NCBI GenBank assembly: GCA_950295325.1
Contig: OX485804.1
Location: forward strand, 17,360,001 to 17,424,000
Length of the DNA: 64,000 bases
Source: Polytrichum commune
Taxonomy: Eukaryota; Streptophyta; Polytrichopsida; Polytrichales; Polytrichaceae
Direction: 5' to 3'
Shown here: one piece after another, positions 23,857 through 35,179 of the stretch
Layout: each line of letters opens with the position of its first letter
Position numbering within the stretch: position 1 is the first letter of the stretch
Notes under the pieces: generated by a model
Seen by the model: the letters and a program-made list of their open reading frames with translations, nothing else
Databases searched by the model: none
What the model was told of the DNA's origin: nothing
Program-made: the position numbers and the translations under genes

Positions 23857-26800
23857 AGCAAAGGTAACACTAAGTTTGAGTTTTACTTAGGCTATTTTAG
23901 ATCTATTTGGGTAGTTACTTTCAATGCTTAGTATTAATTATGTCGGTTTCTAGGACAAAACTAATGCCAAGTGGTGATAAAGGTTCTATTCTAGGCTAAA
24001 TTACGATCTAAACAAGAAAACGGTAGAACCGTGAGACTCTGTCCTTTATTATGAAAGACTACAAATGTAGTTGTCCACTTTGCTCATGCCAATTCATGGC
24101 TATTCACTATACCAAACCTTTCTTGGATTTTGTGCACCTTCTTCTCAAATACGGGTCAAGGATTGAAGCTACTCATTCATAACCTAAAATTCTTAAAATA
24201 AATAATCAAGAACTGCTGAAATAACAATAGTTAACTAGATTTCTCTCAATGCATTTTAGGGAGCACTTACATATAAACTATAGTTAACATCCACATTAAA
24301 TAAAGTGGACCAAAAATAACAAGAACAAGTAAAGTCCAAGTGTGAACACAAAGTAGTTAGGAAATTTGCTCTTGAAACAAAGAAGTTGATGCATAGTCTC
24401 TATCCTACAGACAGAGCCAACAAATTTAGATAGCTATAAAGCAGTGGGAAAGTTGGAGAGGTCAAAAAGGTAGTTGCACTTTTTGGAAAAGTCTCCCGAC
24501 CCCCGCATTAGAAACCTCTTTGATACCTTTTTTAAGCTTTTATATTTGTGTTCATTTACCCTTGCTTTGCAAACTTTTCCCTTCTTGTTGAGGTAAATTT
24601 GTGGGTTCTAGTGAGTACAAACACTTTGGCCAGCGTGGGTCCTGTGGGAGACGTACAATCGGTAACCCAAGATGGCCCCCCAAGTCCGGGTCTCCCTAGC
24701 CACCCATTAACGTATGGACACGGACTCAAGCAACCACAATCCTTTCCACGAAACCGCCTTCTTCACCTCCACCCCCAACCCCGCCATAGCCAACTTTGTG
24801 TCCTCATGCTGGCCCTTGTTCACCACCTTGGCTCTCATGATCAACCGACTCCCATAACTTAACTTCCTTGTGTCTCTTGCTCATGGTGGCTCGTGGCTCG
24901 CAACGGCCGTGATGTTTTGATGACGCTTGGGTAACTCCCGTCCCTTTTGCTCAGAAGCCACTCCACAACGACGAACAACAGGTATGCAACCGTCCGAAAT
25001 ATCGCTTGGCTCGATCATTTTGTGTGCAACTCGTGGTTCTATCAATAGCCCACATTTTGTTTGTTTGTTTGTTTGTTTTGTTTCTTCCACACATATCAAC
25101 AGCTTGCTATTGAGGTGGGTATTTGTCATTCAAATAGGAGCGTAGAGAGGAGCTAATCTGCTTCACATGTAGGGTGCTTCCTATTTACTCGCGCTCCTCT
25201 TTGTGGATCACATGTATTGGTGATTGTTTAATGAAGGAACTAGGCTCCCTTGTTGTTTAGTTGAGTAGTGGTTGTTCCTAGGGAGCTTGTGCACCCAACA
25301 ATTCAAGGAGCAATCAAGACCATAGATATTGAGTGTGGGATCAAAATTGGCGGTCCATGTTGATCAAAGTGGTCTTCATGATTTGTCATGTAGCACCAAG
25401 TGTTGTACGACACCCTCTCTATTTGCCACTCAGTGACTACAAGACATATGCACGTGGTCGACGACAAACGGTATGGGCCACGCTAATTTAAGCATTTTGT
25501 GTGATGTTGCAAAGTAGGGACTTACATCACTTGCTTCATAAAATGGCTCATGAAGATTGGGAAGTTGACTTCAAAGGTGATATGACCACAACACTACCAT
25601 CATTGGTATGTCCTCTCCCTTCACATAGGTGCATGTCTTCCTTTATTTCAACATAATCATGTGCTTGCACGTTTCATGTAGGAATCCCTAATCACCTTTT
25701 TGTTCGGTCAAAATTATTGTCCCAATTGAGAATTATTGAATGACTTGCAAGAATAGTGCTACGCGATACATGATAACGTTACTGAGTGGCATGTGCAATC
25801 GCCAAATATTGTGAGTGTTTAGGAGCAAATCAATTGCTAGAGGAGACTCTGAGGATGTTTTCCACCTCGTCATCGAGAGCGAGGTTGTAGTGTAGTGTGA
25901 ATTTGTCAACCCAAGCGTGTCAAGTCCAACCTTGCTTATGTGCAAATGTTATGCTCATCTAATTGAGTACTAGGATCTAAGTGACTTTAGTCAAAACAAT
26001 CTATACAAAAATAATTATGCATATGAGAGTATTGTTTGTGTCATACGTTAATGCATGCACATTACAAAACAAACAAACTTGGGGAAAAAAACTATCAACA
26101 TATGATGGAATTCCTAATTTACGTACATTCTGAAGAAGAAAATTGTGTGCTCAAAGTACCACTCTAGATGTGTTATTTTCATCAAATAACATGCAACATT
26201 AAATGCGTGTATAACAATAAATGTAGTCCCAATTAAATCCTCGTTTTCCCCATTTATACTTGAAGACCCATTGATAGGGCTACACGTACATTTGTGCATT
26301 GTGTCCAATATTCATGCATCAACATAGATTTGCTTGGTATCTTTTTTTTTTGTCCAGATATGTTCTAGGATGGAAGTCTACAATATTAAATGTCTTAGTA
26401 ACCAATGGTAAACTTCAGCTCAATAGTTCAAATCTGTAGTATCTTGCACAATATGTGGAGATGGACAAACTGAACGTTACATCAGGGTTCAATCGTCGTT
26501 TGGAGGATGTTATGTTTTTACGAATCTGGGTAAACGATGTATATTTGTTGCGATCCCACCCAACTAGGCAATAAACAAAGGTCTTGATTCCCAAGTCCGG
26601 TCTTGAGGGATTATGGAAGTTGATTGACATGATTGATCGTGTGAGAAGTCACTAACATTTAAGTAGCGAAAGAGTCCCATCTTGTCAGTCAAAGACTAGG
26701 GAGAAGTAGTTGATCATCACCGTCTCTAGTTGAGTTCGCTCTCCAACCAACACATGCATCGTCTATGATCACCTAGAAAAAAAGTGTGCCAAAATGCTTA

Positions 26801-28710
26801 ATTTACACAAGCCCTAGTACACTTATTCATACATTTGGAGCCAACAACATGTGACAACATGAAGGCAACCCCATTACGACGACGAAGTGAATTTGAGATA
26901 TTGGTTTTGGATAAACTTGTTGTCATGATGTGTTCACGTTGCATGAAAATTGGAGGATGGAAGCAAAATAGATTCTCACCAATAAAGCCTAGCACTCGTG
27001 ATGTAACCTCACTGACGAGGATCCTAAGAAGTGTGTGTTAAATTTCTTGTCTTATAGAGTTGATGTGTGGTTCATAGTTGCAAGCACATGATCCTTCACA
27101 ATCTAGGCTATCTCATCATCAATTCTTCTTCTCCACTCATTTAAGAGAAGTCAAGTTGTAGATGTCTCGTACGGGTCATGCCAAGATATTTTGATAGCGT
27201 GTTTATTCCTTATTCGATACGAGGATGCACAACATCACCCATAATCGATGATTAATTTGTCCTGTAATGGACACGTGTTGCGATGCAATCAACTGTAGTA
27301 GGCACATAATGTCTACCACGTCATTATTGGAGCTCGGTAGGTTGGATGGATGCCTACTACATGTTGTGACATGGCTTCTCGCATCCATTACCTAGTTCAT
27401 GAGGTTGCCATGGGTTTTTGGTAGGTTTAGCAACCTCATTCATGTTTGATAAACGTTTTTTAGGGTGGTAATGTCAAACCAAGAGGGGAATGCCTTGGAG
27501 TGTCTCTAGATACATGTTTTGCTAATTTGGTACATATCGTTGTGGTAATTGGGAAGTTGGCACAATTCTCCGAGGAAATTCTACAAAAGATGTACAAATG
27601 GCTTTCAAGATCCAGAGACATGATTGACAATAGATGTGTTATTTTTATCTAACTTACCCTATTTCATCCAAATGATGTGTGTTTAAGGGTCATGTTATTA
27701 TGGGTAATATCCTATGGATGAAAAATGATCAAGGACTAAATGTCATTGGAAAGTAAAAGTGGATTATACATGTAATAAAAGGTCTATTTATTTCATGGTT
27801 TTTATTTTGTGTATTTATTGGAGGTTCTTATCACATTAAATTGAAAAGCTTAATATAAATACATGAGCCTCTTTCTAGGGTATTGTTAGTATATATACAT
27901 TATTTGGTTTCTATAATTTTCTTGTATGTAGGGTATTTTTGTTTTCTTAGTCACCTGTGCACATCATTAAGGTTTCCAACAAAGGGTCCCCGCCTCGGAG
28001 TTCTTGCACATTTGTGATTCATTTCTCTTTGGATTTCGGTGTAAGTTGTCCAACTCGGACCTAGATACCAAGTTCTTGTCCCATATCTTAGTGTAAACTC
28101 CGAGACCGGGTGGGGGGAGTTTGGTTCTAAGTAAAACAAATACTTGTATAATGTCATTCTACAAGTTTGAAACCAATTGTAGTATATAGAGTACAATGCT
28201 CTTACTATGGATCGAATAGACACTTAATTCACGTCAGTCTCCTCCGGAGACCGAAGTTATTATTATTATTATTACAATGCTCTTTCTATATTGTATGAAT
28301 GGTTTACGAAACTTGCTTTGGACCTTAATATCTTCTACAAATGGAAAATAATCTAGGTTGCCCAATATCATTAAATATCCTACATTATATTACAAGCATG
28401 TTCATTACATGAAGTGATTGAGTTGTGTATGCTCCCCGGTAGACTATAGAGTGTTGGAATTTTTCAAGAGGACTTTATAGAATGCATAATTGTATTCTCA
28501 AATTCAAGATTTGATTTTGACAATGTTGCATATAATAAGTCGATACAAGTGTGTTGTACATGAAGGTGCATTGTTATTCTTGACTTTTGGCTTCGATGTG
28601 CAGATGATTATAGGATCCTTCAAACTTCCTTCCCAATACAAATTCCTTTCGAATTAAGATTGTATAATATAATGTAGATTTTATTGGGGGTTTGCGGCAA
28701 CTATTGCATC
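23857..28710. other. long gene-poor stretch upstream of the kinase-NLR gene
   Basis: Nearly 5 kb without a supported gene. Simple repeats are present: a TTTG run at about 25056-25083 and ATT units at about 28256-28275. Several short open frames exist on both strands but none shows a domain. The last 100 bp before 28711 contain TATAATATAAT (about 28665-28675), which is too close to the ATG to be confidently called a TATA box. Confidence 0.4.
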
Positions 28711-31700
28711 ATGGACAACTCCTTGCTTTTGATGGGGTGTTCAAGAAAATTGAAGCAATTGGAACACGCTAAAATTTTATTGAATGCAAAACAATGTTTG
28801 CATTTAAAAAACAAATCTCATCTTGTTCTAGAATGTTTCATGACTTTGGTCGAACAAGTTCATGACAAAATGGAGTTTGGACCAAGTATGAAGGATTTAT
28901 ACCGAGTTGTGTGTAAAATCGAGGCATTAATCCAAGATTGCGCTAGGGACGATTGGATCCATGCATCATTGTGGCAATCGAATAATGAAGAAGAGTTTCG
29001 TGAGTTGCTTGAAGAGCTCAATTACATTTTCAATACATTGTGTGAGCAATTCCAAATATTGGGGATAATGACCATGGACCTTCAAAAACCCATAGAGTTC
29101 AATCCAATGAATATAACAGAAGTGGAGAAAGACCAAAAGGCATTGGTCCAACAATTGTTGGAATATCTTGATGCAACAAAATCCTTCAAGGATCACGAAG
29201 TTGCAAAATATGCTTACGACCGGTTGGTTTGTCGAATGGACGGAGAAGGCGTTGAGTTGAATGGTGGAACATTTCCAACATACAATGGGATTCCTCAACG
29301 ATTAACTTGGTTGGGAAATGGTGCTTCTGGACAAATATACGAAACAAATTGCTTTGGCTTGGAATTGGCTTTGAAGGTTTTTAAAGCGGTTGACATTGAT
29401 TACGAGCATTTAGCGGATGCAAACTTCAAGAAAGAGGTGGGCATTTTAGCAGGGTTGAGTCATCCAAACATCGTTAAGTTCATATGTTGTGGTGAAGGAC
29501 ATGCTTATGATAGCAAATGGCGATATATAGTGATGGAAAAGATGGAGAGAAGTCTTGGAGTTGCAGACATGAAGGACGTTGATTTCCAACGATCAAACCT
29601 TGTTGTCCTTGATATCATGTTCCAAATTGCAAGCGGAATGCTCTATCTCCATGACATGAATGTTGCACACCGTGACTTAAAGCCCGAAAATATCCTTGTG
29701 AACTCCTTGAATGATCCCATATTGGATCCCATGGGCTACGTGAAAGTTAAATTGGTGGACTTTGGGGTTTCAAAAATCGAAGCAAAAGATGCTTACCAAG
29801 AGCCAACGGGACATAATCTAGGTACCACCGGGTTTAGGGCACCAGAGACATTTGTAAGATACGATGACACATTGAAACATTTTGTGAATGCTTTCAAAAG
29901 TGATGTATTTAGCTTCGCCATGGTGTGTTCTTACATTCTCACGAGGGAGATTCCATTCTCACAATGTAGTAGATCTGAGATAAAGGACAAGATGCAAGTT
30001 GGAGAGAGGCCAAGGTTGCCGTGCGATTGCCCCGAGTCATTGATATCTTTGATCAAAGAGTGTTGGTCTTTCGAACCATCAAAAAGGCCAACCTTTCAAG
30101 ATATTTGTTCAAGGCTTTGTCAAATTAGGCATGAACTTCATTTAAATGCTTTAAACATCATGAACAATGGTGTGAAGATGGACAAGTCCAACATTCCTCA
30201 AACTCAAGAAACAAGTGAGAACAATCTACCAACAATAGATACAATGGATCACAAGGGGGATACAAGTGCAAAGCAGGGAGGAAACGAGCTTGTTGGTATG
30301 CAAGAAAGAATCCCAAGGGTTATGAGGGCATTGGAGGAACACTCCATAGTGGCCATTATAGGGGTGGGTGGAATGGGAAAAACTGCTTTGGCAGAAGCTG
30401 TGATGGAACTCATGCGTGGTCATTTTGAAGCATTTTGCTTTACTTTCATGAAAAACAAAAATTGTGGCACTATCGAGATTTTCAAAGAAATTTTGAACAA
30501 CTTAGGGGCCAAGGTTGATGATTTGGAAGACATTGTACAAGCAAAAACTCGTCTTTGTGAAACAATAAAAAACAAAAGTGCTCTCATTGTTCTTGACGAC
30601 ATTGGCAATAGTACACAAATTCATGAATTGATGGATGTTGAGATCTTTGAAGCCAAACGTACCAACAAGATGATCATCACAACTCGTGATTGGCACCTTG
30701 TGGAAAACCTTGGAGATGTTGGTCGTGTACATTTGGATGAACTCATGAAAGGCGAAGCTATGAAATTATTCTCTAGGCATGCTTTCGGTGATCAAGGATA
30801 TGAAACACCATCTCATATGGTGGACATTGTCGAGAACATTGTGGATGCATGTAGAGGGTTGCCTTTGAGCTTGAAGGTTGTGGGTGGAACCTTATATGGA
30901 TTCAAGAGAGTACGCATTTGGGTGCGAGCTTTGCAAAGACTACAAAGGGCAAGATCCTTGGGATTGACAAATAACAATGAGGTTTGGCATTGCCTACGGA
31001 TAAGCTTTGATGACCTTACTGAAGAAGAAAAAAATTTGTTTTTGGACCTATGTTGTTATTTTAGCAAAGATTTGGTCCCAATGGATACATTAAAAGTTGT
31101 GACCTCATCACGTTTATGGAGAGAAGTCAACAAAAATCCTGAAGAGTTATTAAAACGTCTGGAAGATAAATGTTTGCTTAAGATTCACGAAGATGGAGTC
31201 TATGAAGTCCATGAACAATTACGGGATATGGGACGTATGATTGCGGAAACAGACCCCATGTATACTGGCACTCGATGGTGGAAAATACAAGAAGCAACTT
31301 GGAGTGGGAAAACACAAGGACTTATGGAGCGTATCGAATGTCTTTCTTTCAGTGAACCAACAAAGAAGTTCAAAACACACTTTGACATTACAAAACCTTT
31401 GTCTTCGCTTCGATTTTTTGGTTTTCAAGGTTTTGAGGGTCCAATCTCATTGGATAAATTTTTGAATCAATCCAAAAATCTCCAATGTTTGATGGTGATT
31501 TGCCAACCAAATCAAAATTTTGCAACAACCTCAAATCCATTTTTGTTCAATTGGGACAATCACATAAATTTGCAAATTTTGGTGATTGAAGGCGTATCTA
31601 CTCTATCTGAAATTGGTGATAGTATTGGACAATTGAAATTTTTATACAGAATGAGAATAAGAGATTGCCAAAATTTACAATCCCTACCAAGCACCATAGG

Positions 31701-33657
31701 CAACTTAAATATCTTGAGTTATTTTGACTTAAATGGGTGTGGAGGATTGAAGGAGATACCCATGGCCTTGGGTAAAATGACCTCCTTGACTCACCTCAAC
31801 TTAAGTGTGTGTCGAGGCTTGAAGGAGATACCGGAGGTGTTGGGTAACTTGACCTCCTTGACCTCCATGGGCTTAAGTGGGTGTCGAGGCTTGAAGGAGA
31901 TACCGGAGGCGTTGGGTAACTTGACCTCCTTGACCTCCCTTGACTTAAGTGGGTGTCCAGGCTTGATGAAGATACCGGAAGCGTTGGGTAACTTGACCTC
32001 CTTGACCTCCCTTAACTTAAGTGGGTGTAGAGGCTTGAAGGAGATACCGAAGGCGCTGGGTAACTTGACTTCCTTGACCTCCCTCAACTTATATTGGTGT
32101 CCAGGCTTGAAGGACATACCGGAGGCGTTGGGTAACTTGACCTCCTTGACCTCCCTTGACTTAAGTGGGTGTCGAGGCTTGAAGGAGATACCGGAGGCTT
32201 TGGGTAACTTGACCTCCTTGACCTCCCTTGACTTAAGTGGGTGTTCAGGCTTGAAGGAGATACCGGAGGCGTTGGGTAACTTGAACTCCTTGACCTCCCT
32301 TGACTTAAGTGGGTGTCCAGGCTTGAAGGAGATACCGGAGGCGTTGGGTAACTTGACCTCCTTGACCTCCCTTGACTTAAGTGGGTGTCCAGGCTTGAAG
32401 GAGATACCGGAGGCGTTGGGTAACTTGACCTCCTTGACCTCCCTTGACTTAAATGGGTGTGAAGGCTTGAAGGAGATACCAGAGGTGTTGGGTAACTTGA
32501 CCTCCTTGACCTCCCTTGACTTAAGTGGGTGTCGAGGCTTGAAGGAGATACCGGAAGCGTTGGGTAACTTGACCTCCTTGACCTCCCTTGACTTAAGTGG
32601 GTGTCGAGGCTTGAAGGAGATACCGGAGGCGTTGGGTAATTTGACCTCCTTGACCTCCCTTGGCTTAAATGGGTGTGAAGGCTTGAAGGAGATACCGGAG
32701 GCGTTGGGTAACTTGACCTCCTTGACTTCCCTTAAGTTAAGAGGGTGTCGGGGCTTGAAGGAGATACCAGAGGCGTTGGGTAACTTGACCTCCTTGACCT
32801 CCCTCAACTTATATGGGTGTAAAGGCTTGAAGGAGATACCGGAGGCGTTGGGTAACTTGACCTCCTTGACCTCCCTCAACTTAAGTGAGTGTCAAGACTT
32901 GAAGGAGATACCGGAGGCGTTGGGTAACTTGACCTCCTTGACCTCCCTTGACTTAAGTGGGTGTCGAGGCTTGATGGAGATACCGGAAGCGTTGGGTAAC
33001 TTGACCTCTTTGACCTCCCTCCACTTAAATGTGTGTGCAGGCTTAAAGGAGATACCGAGGGCGTTGGGTAACTTGACCTCCTTGACCTCCCTCAACTTAT
33101 ATTGGTGTCCAAGCTTGAAGGACATACCGGAGGCGTTGGGTAACTTGACCTCCTTGACCTCCCTTGACTTAAGTGGGTGTCGAGGCTTGAAGGAGATACC
33201 GGAGGCTTTGGGTAACTTGACCTCCTTGACCTCCCTTGACTTAAGTGGGTGTTCAGGCTTGAAGGAGATACCGGAGGCGTTGGGTAACTTGACCTCCTTG
33301 ACCTCCCTTAACTTAAGTGGGTGTAGAGGCTTGAAGAAAATACCCGAGTCGTTGGGTAACTTGACATCCTTGACCTCCTTCAATGTAAGTCGTTGTCGAG
33401 GGTTGGAGGAGATACCGGAGACGCTGGGTAATTTGAGCGCCTTGACGTCCCTCAACTTGAATGGATGTCGAGCCTTGAAGGAGATACCGGAGGCTTTGGG
33501 TAATTTGACCTCTTTGACCTCCCTCAACTTAAATGAATGTAGAGGTTTGACGAAGATACCGGAGACGTTGGGTATCTTCACATCTATGACGTCCCTCCAT
33601 TTAAATAGAAGGAAACGCTTGACTCGATATTGGAGAAATTTGGTTACTTGGCTTTAG
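28711..33657 (+). CDS. protein kinase-NB-ARC-LRR receptor (PNL-type NLR)
   Basis: Single uninterrupted frame of 1,648 codons, started at the ATG at 28711; the frame extends upstream only through a TTG. Residues 1-115 are helical and resemble the four-helix N-terminal bundle of plant MLKL-like kinases (inference). The kinase domain (about 195-475) is complete: GNGASGQIYE loop at 202-211, K222, E242, HRDLKPEN from 320, DFG 350-352, APE 377-379. NB-ARC (about 528-840) has P-loop GVGGMGKT at 551-558, LIVLDD 625-630, IITTRD, GLPL 716-719, and an MHD position reading VHE (833-835). From 994 to the end run about 26 LRRs of exactly 24 residues. Kinase-first NLRs are known from mosses as intracellular immune receptors; ligand and partners are unknown. 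Both ATP-binding modules look catalytically competent. The end is a one-base frameshift into a stop. Confidence 0.93.
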   Translation: MDNSLLLMGCSRKLKQLEHAKILLNAKQCLHLKNKSHLVLECFMTLVEQVHDKMEFGPSMKDLYRVVCKIEALIQDCARDDWIHASLWQSNNEEEFRELLEELNYIFNTLCEQFQILGIMTMDLQKPIEFNPMNITEVEKDQKALVQQLLEYLDATKSFKDHEVAKYAYDRLVCRMDGEGVELNGGTFPTYNGIPQRLTWLGNGASGQIYETNCFGLELALKVFKAVDIDYEHLADANFKKEVGILAGLSHPNIVKFICCGEGHAYDSKWRYIVMEKMERSLGVADMKDVDFQRSNLVVLDIMFQIASGMLYLHDMNVAHRDLKPENILVNSLNDPILDPMGYVKVKLVDFGVSKIEAKDAYQEPTGHNLGTTGFRAPETFVRYDDTLKHFVNAFKSDVFSFAMVCSYILTREIPFSQCSRSEIKDKMQVGERPRLPCDCPESLISLIKECWSFEPSKRPTFQDICSRLCQIRHELHLNALNIMNNGVKMDKSNIPQTQETSENNLPTIDTMDHKGDTSAKQGGNELVGMQERIPRVMRALEEHSIVAIIGVGGMGKTALAEAVMELMRGHFEAFCFTFMKNKNCGTIEIFKEILNNLGAKVDDLEDIVQAKTRLCETIKNKSALIVLDDIGNSTQIHELMDVEIFEAKRTNKMIITTRDWHLVENLGDVGRVHLDELMKGEAMKLFSRHAFGDQGYETPSHMVDIVENIVDACRGLPLSLKVVGGTLYGFKRVRIWVRALQRLQRARSLGLTNNNEVWHCLRISFDDLTEEEKNLFLDLCCYFSKDLVPMDTLKVVTSSRLWREVNKNPEELLKRLEDKCLLKIHEDGVYEVHEQLRDMGRMIAETDPMYTGTRWWKIQEATWSGKTQGLMERIECLSFSEPTKKFKTHFDITKPLSSLRFFGFQGFEGPISLDKFLNQSKNLQCLMVICQPNQNFATTSNPFLFNWDNHINLQILVIEGVSTLSEIGDSIGQLKFLYRMRIRDCQNLQSLPSTIGNLNILSYFDLNGCGGLKEIPMALGKMTSLTHLNLSVCRGLKEIPEVLGNLTSLTSMGLSGCRGLKEIPEALGNLTSLTSLDLSGCPGLMKIPEALGNLTSLTSLNLSGCRGLKEIPKALGNLTSLTSLNLYWCPGLKDIPEALGNLTSLTSLDLSGCRGLKEIPEALGNLTSLTSLDLSGCSGLKEIPEALGNLNSLTSLDLSGCPGLKEIPEALGNLTSLTSLDLSGCPGLKEIPEALGNLTSLTSLDLNGCEGLKEIPEVLGNLTSLTSLDLSGCRGLKEIPEALGNLTSLTSLDLSGCRGLKEIPEALGNLTSLTSLGLNGCEGLKEIPEALGNLTSLTSLKLRGCRGLKEIPEALGNLTSLTSLNLYGCKGLKEIPEALGNLTSLTSLNLSECQDLKEIPEALGNLTSLTSLDLSGCRGLMEIPEALGNLTSLTSLHLNVCAGLKEIPRALGNLTSLTSLNLYWCPSLKDIPEALGNLTSLTSLDLSGCRGLKEIPEALGNLTSLTSLDLSGCSGLKEIPEALGNLTSLTSLNLSGCRGLKKIPESLGNLTSLTSFNVSRCRGLEEIPETLGNLSALTSLNLNGCRALKEIPEALGNLTSLTSLNLNECRGLTKIPETLGIFTSMTSLHLNRRKRLTRYWRNLVTWL
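31690..33625 (+). repeat. 72-bp tandem LRR-coding array, about 26 units
   Basis: Each 72-bp unit encodes one 24-residue LRR of the type LGNLTSLTSLDLSGC followed by GLKEIPEA. Most units differ at only a few bases. Units 7 and 8 (32122-32265) are identical to units 21 and 22 (33130-33273), and unit 6 nearly matches unit 20, which shows a segmental duplication exactly 14 units (1,008 bp) apart. Because 72 is a multiple of three, all frames stay in register, which also opens long meaningless antisense frames. Confidence 0.9.
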
Positions 33658-34060
33658 TGCCCTCAATCAAAATGAATGGTTGTGTAGGCTTGAAAATGTT
33701 GAAGTGTTGGGTAATAGTTGGAAATTAATATTAGAGGTTGTGGGCAACATGATCTTTTGGACTAGGCTCAACTTATGTAGATGTCAAGGCTTAAAAAACA
33801 TACATGAGGCATTGGGATAACTTAACCTCCTTGACTCCATTATATTAAAATGAGTGTAAAGGCTCAAATGAGATTCAAGGGAACATTGTGAAACTCAACT
33901 TCCTTGACCTTGTTGGTTTCAATTGGGTTGAACGGCCTAAAGTAGATACTAAAGGCCTTTGGTATCTTGATCTTTTTGACATGTTGCACTTGAATGGGTC
34001 GAATGGCCTACAGGAGATACCGGATGCATGGATTAATTTGACATCCTACAACTTACATGA
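33658..34060 (+). pseudogene. decayed LRR repeats downstream of the NLR stop codon
   Basis: Recognisable LRR units continue after the stop: GGTTGTGTAGGCTTGAA (about 33675), AGATGTCAAGGCTTAAA (about 33780), GAGTGTAAAGGCTCAAA (about 33853) and CAGGAGATACCGGATGC (about 34012). They carry frame-breaking changes. A further piece may lie at 34690-34790. They show that the ancestral array was longer and that its 3' part has decayed. Confidence 0.75.
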
Positions 34061-34252
34061 GTAATTAGGGCCACTTCACACACAAGGCTGAAGGCCCTTG
34101 ACCATGGCAATGTAAGAGCTCTCATTGGTCGAAAAGGCGGAGACCATCCAAGTTCACTTCACACTAGGAGGTGAAGGCCTAAAGGCCCAAAGAAAAGTTC
34201 GTGGATGAAAAGTCTACATGGAGTCCTACATGGCTAGTTGTGGATAAGGGTG

Positions 34253-34323
34253 CATGGTCTACCGGAATTTGCGTCAGACCCACCTCCAAGAGGTGGGCTT
34301 GACGCAAATTCTGGGAGACCATG
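34253..34323. repeat. hairpin, 34-bp arms, 3-nt loop
   Basis: Arms 34253-34286 and 34290-34323 pair with four mismatches (from CATGGTCT inward to CCCACCTC), around the loop CAA. It lies between the decayed LRRs and a short tandem repeat. Possible explanations are a foldback transposon remnant or a small-RNA precursor. Confidence 0.75.
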
Positions 34324-34346
34324 ATTTTTTTAATATTTTTTCCAGC

Positions 34347-34415
34347 AGGACAGATTTCAGGACAGACTGCATGGCAGATTCCAAGACAGATTCCAAGACA
34401 GATTCCAGGACAGAC
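34347..34415 (+). repeat. short tandem repeat, 12-bp units
   Basis: About six imperfect units of CAGATTCCAAGA type. Any open frame across it only reads the repeat. Confidence 0.7.
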
Positions 34416-34423
34416 AAACACCA

Positions 34424-35179
34424 CCAAGTAGTTATCTTAAATTAATAAACTTGGAGACATATTATATTAAACCAAATCCTCCCCTCTTTTTCCGCCAACA
34501 AAATATGCAATGGTCCCGCAACATGGTTCATTCTCACTTCACACTATGCTTGAGGGCCAAAGACTACATAAAATGCCTTTCCCAACACCCATGGTACAAC
34601 CTTTGGATGAGAGTCAAGGGTCCTCACCATTACAAGGTCACGGCTCTTGGAACATGTGTGAAGTGGCCCTTAGTTGTAACATGTGGAGGGAGATATTGGA
34701 GGTTGGATAACTTGACCTTCTTGTCCCCCTCCCCCTTCTAGATATATTGGTATATAGGCTTGTAAGAGATATCATAGGCCTTTGGTAGGTTGATACATCA
34801 TGTATGTTGTGAGCCAAATTTTTGGCCATTTAGTTTAACTATGGGCAAATAGATGAGGCTCGGATGAAGTCCATCCAAGAAGATGAAAATAGTTAAACTA
34901 TAGGCAAGTAGTTATAACCATAGGCACGGGCTTAGGTGCCCTTAGGCGGTTAGGATAACTATCGTCTCCCCCCCCCCCCCCCCTCTGAGCTAAGGGGGAT
35001 GGCGAAGGAGAGGAAGGTAGGCATTCTCTTATACTTTTGAGCGAATAGTTAAACTATAGGCTTGTCTCCCTCATCATAGCATTGTGTGAGGTTTATTGTG
35101 AAACTATCTTCTATGTAAATTCAATGACCATCGCAGTGATTGCAGGCACTAATTGCTATTGAAGTATATTGTTAATTGA
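34424..35179. other. intergenic with poly-C run
   Basis: No gene. An uninterrupted poly-C run lies at about 34968-34983. Copies of AACTATAGGCAA-like sequence recur between 34840 and 35060. Such low-complexity runs are also places where assembly can be unreliable. Confidence 0.4.

Noticed and set aside
31791..32879. 362-codon antisense open frame across the LRR array, with a similar one at 32892-33581
   Set aside because: The 72-bp units keep every frame in register, so an antisense frame without stops in one unit is open in all. The translation is a monotonous repeat with no independent support.
31690..33625. CRISPR-like regular repeats
   Set aside because: The 72-bp units are contiguous coding LRRs with no spacers, in a eukaryotic context.
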